DNA of 64,000 nucleotides from Archangium primigenium (lineage in GTDB: Bacteria > Myxococcota > Myxococcia > Myxococcales > Myxococcaceae): assembly GCF_016904885.1 (NCBI RefSeq), contig NZ_JADWYI010000001.1, positions 1,984,001-2,048,000 of the forward strand, written 5' to 3'. Positions 41,479 through 52,993 of this stretch are shown piece by piece. The notes under the pieces were generated by a model. It was not told the origin of the DNA. It was given only the letters and a program-made list of their open reading frames with translations, and searched no databases. Every line of letters begins with the position of its first letter. Position 1 is the stretch's first letter. A program made the position numbers and the translations under genes.

Positions 41479-42858
41479 ATGACTCCGTTGTTCCCCACCG
41501 CGGCGCGCGTGGCCGTGGTCTGCTCCCTGACGTCCGCGCTGCTCGCGGCCCCCACGGGGGCGCAGGAGCCCGTGGCCCCGACCGAGCCCCCCGCCGCGCC
41601 CGCGGCGCCCCCGAAGCCCGCCCGGCCCGATGCCGCCTCGAGCCAGGATCCGGACGCGCTCGTGCTCGCCACGCCGCCGCCCGCCACCCGGCCGTTGTTC
41701 GCCCTGGGCAGCGACACGTACTTCATCAGCCCGGTGCTCTCCATCGCCGGCGGCTTCCAGTCCGAGCACCTGCTGGTCAACCCCCTGCCGGAGAAGGAGG
41801 GCCGCCTCACCACCGTGGCCCTCTCGCGCTTCGGCGCCCAGGGCCGCCTGGGCCCCTACGTCACCTTCCACAGCGAGTTCGAGCGCAACCTGCGCAGCCA
41901 CGGCTCGGGCATCTGGGAGGGCACCGCCTCGCTGTCCGTGCGCGATCAGATGCTGCGCCTGCAGCGCTGGGGCGCCACGGTGGAGGTGGGCATCGTGCTG
42001 GACCCCGCCAGCGTGGACTTCTTCTCCGCGCACATGGGCGACCTGCTGCTCGCGGACAAGTACACGCGCGATCCGCTGCTCTACAGCGGCTTCAGCCGGG
42101 GCCAGGGCGCGCAGGTGCGCTACTCGCGCTGGGGCTTCACCGCGGGCCTGAGCTTCACCGAGGCCAACCCCCTGAGCACCTCGGCCTCGTTCATGGTGGG
42201 CGGTGCCTTCGGCGGCAACAGCCGCTTCTGGGAGCGGCCCCTGGGCACCTTCCGCAACGGCCAGCCGGATGACGACCTGCACTTCCGCGTCGTCGCGCCC
42301 TCGCTCTCCTACGAGCACGCCGCCTTCGAGGCCAAGGCGATGGCGCAGGTCTTCCGCATCAACTACCAGACCAACTCCCAGCAGGATCCGCCCCTCAACG
42401 GCTACAACCTCCGGGGCAACTTCAAGCTCAAGCTCAAGGGGCTCATCCCCGCGCTGCCCTTCGAGGTGACGCCCTTCGTGAACGTGGCGCGCGTGCGCAA
42501 CGAGGTGCTCAACTCCGCCACGGGCTACGCCAACACGCTCCTGGAGACGCCCTTCGAGGCGCTCACCGTGTCCGGCGGCCTGGACGTCTTCCTCCACGGC
42601 CGCTCGGGCGTGGGCGTGCACGTGGCGCGGGTGGCGGACGAGACGCCCTCCTTCGTGCCGGCCACGGGCAGCGCGCCCCAGAGCGAGCCGCGGCTGGCCA
42701 CCACCACCACCTACGTGAACGTGGGCGCCACCTGGTGGATGTTCGATCAGATCGCCCTGGGCGCGCGCGTGGCCACCTTCAGCCGGCAGATCCAGGACAA
42801 GCCCGAGGCCGAGGAGCGCGACGTGTCCGCCTTCCTCACCTTGCGGATGATTCTCTAG
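41479..42858 (+). CDS. putative outer-membrane porin-like protein
   Basis: A 459-residue exported protein. A signal peptide ends near P-T-G-A-Q at residue 29, followed by a Pro/Ala linker to residue 70. The remainder has many amphipathic strands with aromatic girdle residues, such as G-P-Y-V-T-F-H-S-E-F, and ends F-L-T-L-R-M-I-L. A trimeric-porin or OprB/OprO-like channel is likely; the exact family is unclear. It lies between the lipase-like gene (104 bases) and 3-hydroxybutyrate dehydrogenase (22 bases), so uptake of hydroxyacid products across the outer membrane is a reasonable role. Confidence 0.7.
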   Translation: MTPLFPTAARVAVVCSLTSALLAAPTGAQEPVAPTEPPAAPAAPPKPARPDAASSQDPDALVLATPPPATRPLFALGSDTYFISPVLSIAGGFQSEHLLVNPLPEKEGRLTTVALSRFGAQGRLGPYVTFHSEFERNLRSHGSGIWEGTASLSVRDQMLRLQRWGATVEVGIVLDPASVDFFSAHMGDLLLADKYTRDPLLYSGFSRGQGAQVRYSRWGFTAGLSFTEANPLSTSASFMVGGAFGGNSRFWERPLGTFRNGQPDDDLHFRVVAPSLSYEHAAFEAKAMAQVFRINYQTNSQQDPPLNGYNLRGNFKLKLKGLIPALPFEVTPFVNVARVRNEVLNSATGYANTLLETPFEALTVSGGLDVFLHGRSGVGVHVARVADETPSFVPATGSAPQSEPRLATTTTYVNVGATWWMFDQIALGARVATFSRQIQDKPEAEERDVSAFLTLRMIL

Positions 42859-42880
42859 AAAGGACCGTCAGGAAAACACC

Positions 42881-43651
42881 ATGGGAACGATGAACGGGAA
42901 GTGCGCGCTGGTGACGGGCGCGGCGAGTGGAATCGGTCAGGCGGTGGCCGAGGGATTGGGTGCCCAGGGCGTGCGGGTGCTGGTGTCGGACCTGGACGAG
43001 AAGGGCGCGCGGGCGGTGGCCGAGCGCATCCCCGGGGCCATCGCGCAGCGCGCGGACGTGTCCTCGCGTGAGGACTGCCGCGCCCTGGTGGCGCGGGCCG
43101 AGCAGGAGTGGGGCCGGCTGGACATCCTGGTGAACAACGCGGGCCTGCAGCACGTGTCCCCGGTGGAGGACTTCCCCGAGGACAAGTGGGAGCAGCTCAT
43201 CCGCATCATGCTCGTGGGGCCCTTCCTGCTCACCAAGTACGCCCTGCCGCACATGTACGCGCGCAAGTGGGGCCGCATCCTCAACATCTCCTCGCTGCAC
43301 GGCGTGGTGGCCTCGCCGTACAAGTCCGCCTACGTCTCCGCCAAGCACGGCCTCATGGGCCTGACCAAGACGGTGGCGCTGGAGGCCGCGGACAAGGGCG
43401 TCACGGTCAACGCCTTGTGCCCCAGCTACGTGCGCACCCCGCTCGTGGAGAAGCAGATCGCCGACCAGGCGCGCGTGCACAACATGACGGAGGCGGACGT
43501 CGTCGAGCGCATCATGCTCGCGCCCGCGGCCATCAAGCGCCTGCTGGAGCCCTCGGAGGTGGCCGCCTACGCCACCTTCCTGTGCTCGGACGCGGCGGGC
43601 GGCATCACCGGCGCCGCCCAGATGATGGACTGCGGCTGGACGGCGCGCTGA
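42881..43651 (+). CDS. bdhA: 3-hydroxybutyrate dehydrogenase (SDR family)
   Basis: A 256-residue short-chain dehydrogenase. The NAD loop is T-G-A-A-S-G-I-G, then N-N-A-G, the catalytic Ser in N-I-S-S-L-H-G, and Y-V-S-A-K-H-G with Tyr and Lys. The block L-Q-H-V-S-P-V-E-D-F-P and the C-terminal L-C-P-S-Y-V-R-T-P-L-V-E-K-Q-I are typical of D-3-hydroxybutyrate dehydrogenase. It oxidises 3-hydroxybutyrate to acetoacetate. The ATG follows an AGGA site, 22 bases after the porin-like gene, so they are one operon. With the depolymerase nearby it completes the first steps of polyhydroxybutyrate use. Confidence 0.92.
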   Translation: MGTMNGKCALVTGAASGIGQAVAEGLGAQGVRVLVSDLDEKGARAVAERIPGAIAQRADVSSREDCRALVARAEQEWGRLDILVNNAGLQHVSPVEDFPEDKWEQLIRIMLVGPFLLTKYALPHMYARKWGRILNISSLHGVVASPYKSAYVSAKHGLMGLTKTVALEAADKGVTVNALCPSYVRTPLVEKQIADQARVHNMTEADVVERIMLAPAAIKRLLEPSEVAAYATFLCSDAAGGITGAAQMMDCGWTAR

Positions 43652-43655
43652 GGCG

Positions 43656-45044
43656 CTAGGCCACCTCGCGCCTGGACTCGCTCCCGGAGGCGTCCGCGCC
43701 GGGAGCCCCGCCGGGCGCCCCGCCGGGAACATCGGTGCCGATGCCCTCGCGGAACGTCTCGGCGGACAGGTACACGGACACGATGGTGACGAGCGCCAGG
43801 CCCACCATGTAGAGCGACACCGACCAGGGCGCGTTGTCCGTGGCCTGCAACAGCCCCGTGGCGACGAGCGGGGACAGGCCGCCGGCGAACACCGACGCGA
43901 GCTGGTAGCCGAGCGAGGCGCCGCTGTAGCGCACCCGGGTGCCGAACAGCTCGGAGAAGAAGCTGGCCTGGGGCCCGTACATGGCCCCGTGGGCGATGAT
44001 GCCCAGGGAGATGGCCAGCCACACGGCGCCCGTCTGCTTCGTGTCGATGAGCCAGAAGAAGGGGAAGGCGAGCAGCGCGCAGCCCACCGCGCCGCCGATG
44101 TACACGGGCCGCCGGCCCACCACGTCCGAGAGCGCCCCGAAGGCGGGAATGGCCACCAGGTGCACGCACGTGGCCACCAGCACCGCCTTGAGCATGGCCG
44201 CGCGCTCCAGGCCGATGCTCGTGCCGTAGGCGAGCACGAACGTGGTGACGATGTAGAAGAAGCCGTTCTCCGCGAAGCGCGCCCCCATGGCCAGGAGGAT
44301 CTGCCGGGGGTAGGTGCGCAGCACCTCGAGCACCGGCGGCGTGCTCTTCTCCGCGGGCTTGTGCTGATGCGCGGCGCGGAACGCGGGCGACTCGGCGACA
44401 CCCAGGCGGATGAAGACGCCAATGCCGATGAGCACCGCGCTGAAGAGGAAGGGCACGCGCCAGCCCCAGGAGATGAACTGGTCCTCGGGCAGCCCGGAGA
44501 AGATGGAGAACACCGCGTTGGCGACGAGCAGGCCCGCGGGCGCGCCCATCTGCGGCCAGCTCCCGTAGAAGCCCCGGCGGTGGGCGGGCGCGCTCTCCAC
44601 CGCCATGAGCACCGCGCCGCCCCACTCCCCCCCCAGGCCGAAGCCCTGGAAGATGCGCAGCACCACCAGCAGGATGGGCGCCAGCACACCCGCGCTCGCG
44701 TACGTGGGCAACAGCCCGATGGCGAACGTCGCCACGCCCATGATCATCAACGTGGCGCTGAGCATGGACTTGCGGCCGAGCTTGTCGCCGAAGTGGCCGA
44801 AGATGATGCCGCCGAGCGGCCGCGCGACGAAGCCCACCGCGAACGTGCCGAACGCGGCGAGCGTGCCCATCAGCGGGTTGAACGAGGGGAAGAACAGGCG
44901 GTTGAAGACGAGCGCCGCCGCCGTGCCGTACAGGAAGAAGTCGTACCACTCGACCGCCGTGCCGATGAAGCTCGCGGCGGCGACCTTCCAGATGGGGGTC
45001 GTGGAAGGGTCGGTGGGGCCTGGGGCGGTGGGGGAGTCCGTCAC
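43656..45044 (-). CDS. MFS transporter, metabolite:H+ symporter (MHS) family
   Basis: A 462-residue importer with twelve membrane segments. It has the MHS signature near the start (G-T-A-V-E-W-Y-D-F-F-L-Y-G-T-A), the MFS loop G-H-F-G-D-K-L-G-R-K, R-I-F-Q-G-F-G-L-G-G-E-W-G-G, and an inner L-S-D-V-V-G-R-R-P. Relatives (ProP, ShiA, KgtP) carry proline/betaine, shikimate or 2-oxoacids. The start is GTG 45044. It ends five bases from the convergent 3-hydroxybutyrate dehydrogenase stop. Uptake of 3-hydroxybutyrate or a related acid is suggested by position only. Confidence 0.88.
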   Translation of the reverse strand: MTDSPTAPGPTDPSTTPIWKVAAASFIGTAVEWYDFFLYGTAAALVFNRLFFPSFNPLMGTLAAFGTFAVGFVARPLGGIIFGHFGDKLGRKSMLSATLMIMGVATFAIGLLPTYASAGVLAPILLVVLRIFQGFGLGGEWGGAVLMAVESAPAHRRGFYGSWPQMGAPAGLLVANAVFSIFSGLPEDQFISWGWRVPFLFSAVLIGIGVFIRLGVAESPAFRAAHQHKPAEKSTPPVLEVLRTYPRQILLAMGARFAENGFFYIVTTFVLAYGTSIGLERAAMLKAVLVATCVHLVAIPAFGALSDVVGRRPVYIGGAVGCALLAFPFFWLIDTKQTGAVWLAISLGIIAHGAMYGPQASFFSELFGTRVRYSGASLGYQLASVFAGGLSPLVATGLLQATDNAPWSVSLYMVGLALVTIVSVYLSAETFREGIGTDVPGGAPGGAPGADASGSESRREVA

Positions 45045-45127
45045 GTCGTGTGTCCTCGATGGACCTGCTCGGTGCGAGGCCTCGTCTTACCACGACCCGG
45101 GTCGGCGGCGCCCGATGCGGCCGGCGC

Positions 45128-46015
45128 TCAGTAGGCGCGCTTGACCACGTCCTCGCGGACCCGGCCGGGGATGCCCTCCCACTTGCCGTTGCCCGAGTGG
45201 CCAAAGGCCTCGGCGTCATCGCGGAAGCTCACCGAGTGGAAGGACCACTTGGCCTGGCCGCTGCTGCACGCGGTGGTGCCGGTGTTGAGCGTGCCGCCAC
45301 AGAACCAGTCCCCCGGGTTGCACAAGGAGGCGCCCGCGGAGCCCGAGACGCCGCCGGTGGAGTGGTACGCCACGGCCTCGTCGTCCTGGCCCGGGAGGAT
45401 GCCCGAGTAGAACGTCCCCTTGGACGCGGCGAAGTTGTAGAACCACACCGAGCGCGTGGTGTTGTGGTTGTACATGGCGCGCGCCGTGGTGGTGACCAGG
45501 TCGCTCACGATGGGATCCTTCACCGCCCATTCGCCCTTGTCCGCGAGCTCGCTGCCGCCCGCCGCGCCCGACGCCACGTTCACCCACTTGATGTTCCAGC
45601 CCGTCTGGGTGCCGCCCGCGTCGCCACACACGCCGCTCGCGTTGGGCTTGGCGTCCTTCTTGTTGCGCGTGGAGCCGCCGTGCAGCGACAGCGTGTAGCC
45701 CATCTGCAGGTCGCCCGCGCTGTGCACGGCGACGTAGCACCAGTTCTCACCCGTGCAGAAGCAGTCGAGCGCGTCGCGCACCCGGTAGTTCTCCACGGAG
45801 ATCTTCTGCGAGCCGTTCCAGTTGACGGCCTTCTTGTTCACGCCCGCCTCGGCGGTGCTCGGCCCCCAGTTGGAGAAGTCGGCGTAGTTGCCGCCCTGGG
45901 TGCCCCCGCCATTCTTGCCGTGGATCCACAGCGTGTAGTTCGTGGCGAGCGCGGGCGCGGCGAGGAGGGCGGTGGTGAGGCCCGCGGCCAGGGCCGCGTG
46001 ACGGGGGAAGGGCAT
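45128..46015 (-). CDS. secreted protein, possible alpha/beta hydrolase
   Basis: A 295-residue protein with a clear signal peptide ending A-L-A near residue 24. The mature part begins T-L-W-I-H-G-K-N-G-G-G, like a hydrolase oxyanion loop, and has A-V-H-S-A-G-D near residue 100, which could be the nucleophile elbow. Later come G-Q-D-D-E and F-G-H-S-G, possible Asp and His partners. Eight cysteines suggest disulfides. The assignment to alpha/beta hydrolases is tentative. It lies upstream of the MFS gene on the same strand, beside the PHB-linked genes, and so could be another secreted esterase. Confidence 0.6.
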   Translation of the reverse strand: MPFPRHAALAAGLTTALLAAPALATNYTLWIHGKNGGGTQGGNYADFSNWGPSTAEAGVNKKAVNWNGSQKISVENYRVRDALDCFCTGENWCYVAVHSAGDLQMGYTLSLHGGSTRNKKDAKPNASGVCGDAGGTQTGWNIKWVNVASGAAGGSELADKGEWAVKDPIVSDLVTTTARAMYNHNTTRSVWFYNFAASKGTFYSGILPGQDDEAVAYHSTGGVSGSAGASLCNPGDWFCGGTLNTGTTACSSGQAKWSFHSVSFRDDAEAFGHSGNGKWEGIPGRVREDVVKRAY

Positions 46016-46055
46016 GGGGTGCTCCGGGTGGAAGGGGAAGCCTCCACCCTAGCAC

Positions 46056-47416
46056 TCACGTCCCGTTGCCCAGGGGCGTCTGCCCGAGCGCGCGCGCCAA
46101 TTCCGTGCGCGCGGTGGCCAGGTTGTAGGCGGCCTGGACGCGCTGCACCGCGGCATTGGTGGCGGACAGCTGCGCGTCGGCCAGCTCGATGATGTTGCCC
46201 ACGCCCGCGCGGTAGCGGCCCTCCGCCAGGCGCAGCCGCTCCTCGGCGTTCCTCAGCGCCTCGTCCGCCGCGGACACGCTCTCGCGCGAGGTGGTCACCA
46301 ACACCTGCGCGCGTTCCACTTCCAGTCGCACCTGCTGGCGCAACGCGTCTCGCTGGGCCTGGACGTTGCGGATGTTGGCGCGCTGCTCGCGCATCTGCGC
46401 GAGCGTGAGGCCGCCCTGGAAGAGCGACCAGTTCAGCCCCAGCTGGCCCGTCACGCCCCATTGCAGGTTGGCGGGGTTGGGGCCGGACTCGGTCGCGGCG
46501 ACGGAGACGTTGAAGCTCGGAAAGAAGTTCGAGCGCGTCACGGACAACTGCTGCTCCTGGGCGGCGAGCTGGTGCGCCGCCGCGGACAGGTCCGGCCGGT
46601 TCTGGAGCGCCACGTCCACGAGCTCCTCGGGGGGCCGCTGCTCGCCCTGCACCAGGTCCACGACCTCGTCCTGCACGGCGTAGTCGGTGCCGCCCTCCAC
46701 GCCCATGGCCTGGTTGAGCGCGGCGCGCGTGGCGGCGGCGTTGCCCTGGGCCTGGATGAGCTGCACCTTGGCGTTGGCCACCAGCGTCTGCTGCTGGAGC
46801 AGATCGATCTCCGCGCGGGTGCCCACCTGCACCTGGGCGCGCACCTGGTCCAGGTGCGTCTGCTGGTTCTGCAGCGTCTCCTCGGCCACCTTCACGAGCA
46901 CCTGCTGCGCCAGGGCGTTGAAGTAGGCCGTCTGCACGTTGGCGAGCACGTTGCCGAGCGTCTGGGTCTCGGTGTCCTTCTGCGCCGCGGCGGTCTGCTG
47001 GGACACGCGCCAGCGGCCCGTGGTGCGGCCGAAGTCCCAGATGAGCTGGTTGGCGGACAGGCCCACGTTGAAGCCCTCGCGGCGGATGATGCCGGAGGTG
47101 GGGTCCGTGGTGCCGAACGTCGTGCCGCTGGAGAACGAGCGCTGGTAGGCCGCGTTGGCGCTCACCTGCGGCAGGAGCGAGGAGAAGCCCTGGTCCACGC
47201 GGGCGTTGGCCGCGGCGGTGCTCGCCTGGGCCTGGCGCAACTGCGGCTGGCGCTCCTGGGCGTTCTGGAGCGCCTCGCGCAGCGTGAGCACGCGCACGGG
47301 GGCCGGGGCGGCCGGAGCCGCTGCCGGAGTGGGGGCCGGGGCCGGAGCGGCGGGCGTCTGGGCGCTCGCGGGCGCGGCGGCGAGCAGCAGCAGGGCGAGG
47401 GGAAGGGAAGCGCGCA

Positions 47417-47417
<1 letters not shown>
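46056..47417 (-). CDS. TolC family outer-membrane efflux protein
   Basis: A 453-residue outer-membrane channel component. The signal peptide ends A-S-A-Q at residue 20; an Ala/Pro linker follows. Two OEP repeats of long coiled helices are evident: L-R-E-A-L-Q-N-A-Q-E-R-Q-P-Q-L near residue 50 and V-A-L-Q-N-R-P-D-L near residue 260. It would form the trimeric exit duct for the MacAB-like pump. It is the last gene of the efflux operon; its ATG overlaps the permease stop (TGATG). No terminator is evident before the next gene. Confidence 0.92.
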
Positions 47418-49389
<1,972 letters not shown>

Positions 49390-49404
49390 GTCCGAGTCTC
49401 CCGC

Positions 49405-50769
49405 CTAGAACGGGCCGCGACCGCGGCCGCCGCCCATGCCGCCGCCCATGCCACCCCCGCCCGGCCGCTGCCCGCCACCCTGCGCGCCCGCCGCACCCGG
49501 GGCGCCCGCGGACTGCCCGGTGATGACCCGGTCGCCCTCGTTCAGCTCGCCCTCCACCTCCGTGTACGAGCCGTCCGTCACCCCGGCCTTCACGGGCACG
49601 GGGGTGGGGCGCCCGTCCCGCAGCACGTAGACCGTCTTGCTCCCGGGCGGGGGCGGCGTGGACGGCGCCGCGCTCGGGCGGCCCGGACGGCCCTCCTTGG
49701 CGCCGGGCGCCGCGGAGGGCGGCGGCGCGGGCGGCCGGTAGCGCAAGGCCGCGTTGGGCACGGTGAGCGCGTTCTCGGCGCGCGCGGTGGTGATGTTGAC
49801 GTTGGCCGTCATGCCGGGCTTGAGCTTCATGTCCGGGTTCTTCACGTCGATGACGGCGTCGTAGGTGACGACGTTCTGCACCGTCTGGGCGGCGTTGCGG
49901 ATCTGCCGGATGACGCCCTCGAAGTTCTGCCCCGGCCAGGCATCCACCGTGAACGTGGTGGGCATGCCGTCCTTGAGCCGGCCCACGTCGGACTCGGAGA
50001 CGCTGGTGTCCACCTGCATCTTCGCCAGGTCCTCGGCGATGGTGAACAGCGTGGGCGTCTGCAGCGAGGCGGCCACCGTCTGGCCCACGTCCACGCTGCG
50101 CGAGATGACGATGCCGTCCGTGGGCGACACGATGGTGGTGTAGCGCACGTTCACCTCGGCCTCGTTGAGCGCCGCCTGGGCCTGGGCGAGCGAGGCCTCG
50201 GCCGACGTCACCTGGGCCTGGGCCGCCTGGGCCGTGGCCTCCGCGGTGTCCAGGTCCTGCTGGGCGATGAACTGCTGGGCCCGGAGCGTCTTGGCGCGCT
50301 CGGCCTGCCGCCGCGCGTTCTCCGCCTCCACCCGCGCGCGCTGCACGTTGGCGCGCGCCGACAGCAGGTTCGCCTTGGCCCGCTCCAGCGCCGCCTGGAG
50401 CAGCTGGGGATCGATGCGCGCGATCACCTGCCCCTTCTTCACCGGCGAGTTGTAGTCGACGAGGATCTCCTGGATGCGGCCGGACACCTGGCTGCCCACC
50501 TGCACCGTGACCAGGGCGGACAGGGTGCCCGTGGCCGTCACGCGCGCCTCGACGGTGCGGCGCTGCACGTCCGCCAGCTCCAGGCCGGCCGAGGGATCCT
50601 TCGGCTGGGGCCGCATGAACCAGAACGCCCCCCCGCCGAGCACGGCGAGGATCACGCCCCAGGTCAGCCAGCGCCGCCAGGAGGCGCGCTTCGTGGAAGG
50701 GGGCTCACCGGACACGGAGGGACTTCTGGGGGACGGGGACGACTCTTCGCGTCGGGGCAACTCGCTCAT
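49405..50769 (-). CDS. MacA-like periplasmic adaptor subunit
   Basis: A 454-residue membrane-fusion protein. One membrane segment (residues 33-50) follows a polar N-terminus. Then come the lipoyl half-motifs (V-G-S-Q-V-S-G-R-I and V-D-V-G-Q-T-V-A-A), a long coiled-coil hairpin rich in Ala/Gln (about 125-200), a beta-barrel and an end domain. The tail is Gly-rich (G-G-G-M-G-G-G-M-G-G-G-R), unusual for MacA. It links the permease to TolC. ATG 50769 is chosen for the anchor; ATG 50778 is equally possible. A 98-base gap separates it from the histidine kinase gene. Confidence 0.92.
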   Translation of the reverse strand: MSELPRREESSPSPRSPSVSGEPPSTKRASWRRWLTWGVILAVLGGGAFWFMRPQPKDPSAGLELADVQRRTVEARVTATGTLSALVTVQVGSQVSGRIQEILVDYNSPVKKGQVIARIDPQLLQAALERAKANLLSARANVQRARVEAENARRQAERAKTLRAQQFIAQQDLDTAEATAQAAQAQVTSAEASLAQAQAALNEAEVNVRYTTIVSPTDGIVISRSVDVGQTVAASLQTPTLFTIAEDLAKMQVDTSVSESDVGRLKDGMPTTFTVDAWPGQNFEGVIRQIRNAAQTVQNVVTYDAVIDVKNPDMKLKPGMTANVNITTARAENALTVPNAALRYRPPAPPPSAAPGAKEGRPGRPSAAPSTPPPPGSKTVYVLRDGRPTPVPVKAGVTDGSYTEVEGELNEGDRVITGQSAGAPGAAGAQGGGQRPGGGGMGGGMGGGRGRGPF

Positions 50770-50867
50770 GGGCCTCATGGTCCAACGAATAGGCTTTGGC
50801 GCGTTTCGATAGATGAAGGCCAAATTACGATATGTGACGCGGAGGGGGGAGCTTGTTCGCCCGCCCG

Positions 50868-52268
50868 CTAGGCCCGGGGCGCCGCCGGCAACTGGACGCG
50901 GGCCGTGGTGCCCTGTCCCGGCTGACTCTCCAGGGACAACGAGCCCCCATGGGCCACGACGATGCGCCGGGCGAGCGCGAGCCCGAGCCCCACGCCGCCC
51001 GTCTTGCGCGCCCGGCTGCGATCACTGCGGAAGAAGGGCGTGAAGAGGTGCTGCATGTCCGTCGCGTCGATGCCGATGCCCTCGTCGGCGACCACCACCT
51101 CCAGGCCGCCGCCGGACACACGTGCGCGCAGCCGCACCGTGGTGTTCGGCTCGGAGTACTTGCCCGCGTTGTCCAACAGGTTGTCCAGGGCCCGGCGGAG
51201 CAGCACCGGATCCGCCTCCAGCACGGGCAGGTCCGGCTCCAGCGCCACGTCCAGGCGGTGCTCGGGGCGCGCGGAGCGGAAGCGCGCCGCGGCCTTGTCC
51301 ACCAGCACCTGGGCCTCCACGCGCTCGCGGCGCAGGGGCGGCGTGGCGCCGGGCGTCTGCCCGGTGGTGAGATCCAACCGGGCCGTGGTGAGCACGTCCT
51401 GGATCAGCCGCTCCAGCTCGCCCAGGTCCTCGGCGATGTCCGCGAGCGACTCGCGCGCGAGCGACGCGTCCCCCTCGTTGGCCAGGTCCAGCGCCACGCG
51501 GATGCGCGCCAGGGGCGTGCGCAGCTCGTGCGACACGTTGGCGAGCAATTCCTTCTGCGAGCGCAAGAGCAGGGTGATGCGCTCGGCCATCTCGTCGAAG
51601 GCCTGGGACACCTGGCCGAACTCGTCGCGGCGGCGCATGCCCACGCGCGTGTCCAGCTTGCCCTCGCCGAAGGCGCGCGCCGCGCCCGCCAGCCGCTGCA
51701 GCGGAATGGCCAGCGTCTGGGCGAACACGAGCGAGGTGATGGCCGTGCAGGCGAGCATCACGCCGATGAGCGCCATCATGTGCGTGGGGGGCGGGGGCGG
51801 CTTGGTCTCGCGCAGGATGGCGTAGGCCTCCAGCGGGCCCGTCTCGGGGATGGCCACGGCCACGAGCCGCTCCGGCCGATCCTTCGGCGTGTCCGCCGAC
51901 TTCTCCGTATAGGTGATGACCCGCTCGCGCCCGAGCCGCTCGAGCTGCTCGGGCGGCAAGGGCGCGAAGTCGCGGCGGGTGTTGGTGCTGATGAGGCGGC
52001 CGTCGACGCCGAGGAGGGACACCCGCATGTCCAGCCGCCGCCGCACCCTGTCCAGGGCCGCCTGGAGCGCCTCGGGCTGGCCGCGCAGCGGGGCCCACTC
52101 CGAGACGTTGTAGGCCATGGTCCGCTCCAGGCCCCGCCGCCAGGGCTCCTCCAGCGCGGAGCGGCGCACCAGGTCCATGCCCATGATGAAGAGCAGCAAC
52201 TGGACGAGGCACACCAGCCCGATGCGGAACAGGAGCCGTCCGGTGACCCGGCGGCGGCGCGACGTCAT
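50868..52268 (-). CDS. sensor histidine kinase
   Basis: A 466-residue membrane kinase. Two membrane helices (about 13-32 and 163-185) bound a periplasmic sensor domain of about 130 residues. HAMP follows, then HisKA with the phospho-acceptor in V-S-H-E-L-R-T-P-L, then HATPase (N-L-L-D-N-A-G-K-Y, D-E-G-I-G-I, G-L-G-L-A-L-A). The layout matches CpxA/EnvZ-type sensors. Its ATG overlaps the response-regulator stop (52265-52268). It probably senses an envelope stress or compound that the downstream pump removes. Confidence 0.93.
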   Translation of the reverse strand: MTSRRRRVTGRLLFRIGLVCLVQLLLFIMGMDLVRRSALEEPWRRGLERTMAYNVSEWAPLRGQPEALQAALDRVRRRLDMRVSLLGVDGRLISTNTRRDFAPLPPEQLERLGRERVITYTEKSADTPKDRPERLVAVAIPETGPLEAYAILRETKPPPPPTHMMALIGVMLACTAITSLVFAQTLAIPLQRLAGAARAFGEGKLDTRVGMRRRDEFGQVSQAFDEMAERITLLLRSQKELLANVSHELRTPLARIRVALDLANEGDASLARESLADIAEDLGELERLIQDVLTTARLDLTTGQTPGATPPLRRERVEAQVLVDKAAARFRSARPEHRLDVALEPDLPVLEADPVLLRRALDNLLDNAGKYSEPNTTVRLRARVSGGGLEVVVADEGIGIDATDMQHLFTPFFRSDRSRARKTGGVGLGLALARRIVVAHGGSLSLESQPGQGTTARVQLPAAPRA

Positions 52269-52993
52269 GTCTCGTCCCCCGTGGCGAGCAGGTAGCCCGC
52301 GCCGCGCACCGTGCGCAGGAGCTTGGGGTTGCGCGGGTCCTCCTCGATCTTCTGCCGGATGCGGAAGATGTGCACGTCCACCGAGCGGTCGAAGACCTCA
52401 TCGGCGTTGCCCTTGACCAGGTCGAGCAGTTGCTCGCGGCTGAGCACCCGGCCGGCGCGCTCGGCCAGCACGCGCAACAGCCCGAACTCATAGGTGGTGA
52501 GCGGCAGCACCTTGCCGTTGAGCGTGGCGCGCAGGCTGCGCGGATCCAACGACAGCTTCCCCGCCTGGATGGGCTGGGACGAGGGGCCCGCGCGGCCCCG
52601 GGCACGGCGCACCTGGGCGCGGATGCGCGCGAGCAACTCGCGCGAGGAGTAGGGCTTGGGCAGGTAGTCGTCCGCGCCCGTCTCCAACCCGAGCACCCGG
52701 TCCACCTCCTCGCCCCGCGCCGTCACCATGATGATGGGCACGTCGCTCCGGCCGCGCAGCTCGCGGCACACGTCGATGCCATCGCGCCCCGGCAACATCA
52801 AATCCAACAGGATGATGTCGTAGGCGTGGCGGTTGGCCTCGGTGAGCCCCTCGGGCCCCGTGCGCGCCACGGTGACCAGCAGGCCGTGCTCCTGGAGGTA
52901 GCGGCTGGTGAGCCGCGCCAGTCGCTCGTCGTCCTCCACCAGCAACACCTGGATGACGCCTTCTTCCGGATGGCTCTGTGTCGTCGGCTCCAT
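52265..52993 (-). CDS. OmpR/PhoB family response regulator
   Basis: A 242-residue regulator. The receiver domain has L-L-V-E-D-D-E (acid pocket), the phospho-acceptor Asp in I-L-L-D-L-M-L-P-G, T in M-V-T-A-R, and K in L-P-K-P-Y. The C-terminal winged helix shows L-T-T-Y-E-F-G-L-L and the recognition region V-D-V-H-I-F-R-I-R-Q-K-I. I start at ATG 52993; upstream codons lack family character. It is first in the efflux operon and is likely to control it, and possibly the FG-GAP gene across the divergent region. Confidence 0.94.
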   Translation of the reverse strand: MEPTTQSHPEEGVIQVLLVEDDERLARLTSRYLQEHGLLVTVARTGPEGLTEANRHAYDIILLDLMLPGRDGIDVCRELRGRSDVPIIMVTARGEEVDRVLGLETGADDYLPKPYSSRELLARIRAQVRRARGRAGPSSQPIQAGKLSLDPRSLRATLNGKVLPLTTYEFGLLRVLAERAGRVLSREQLLDLVKGNADEVFDRSVDVHIFRIRQKIEEDPRNPKLLRTVRGAGYLLATGDET

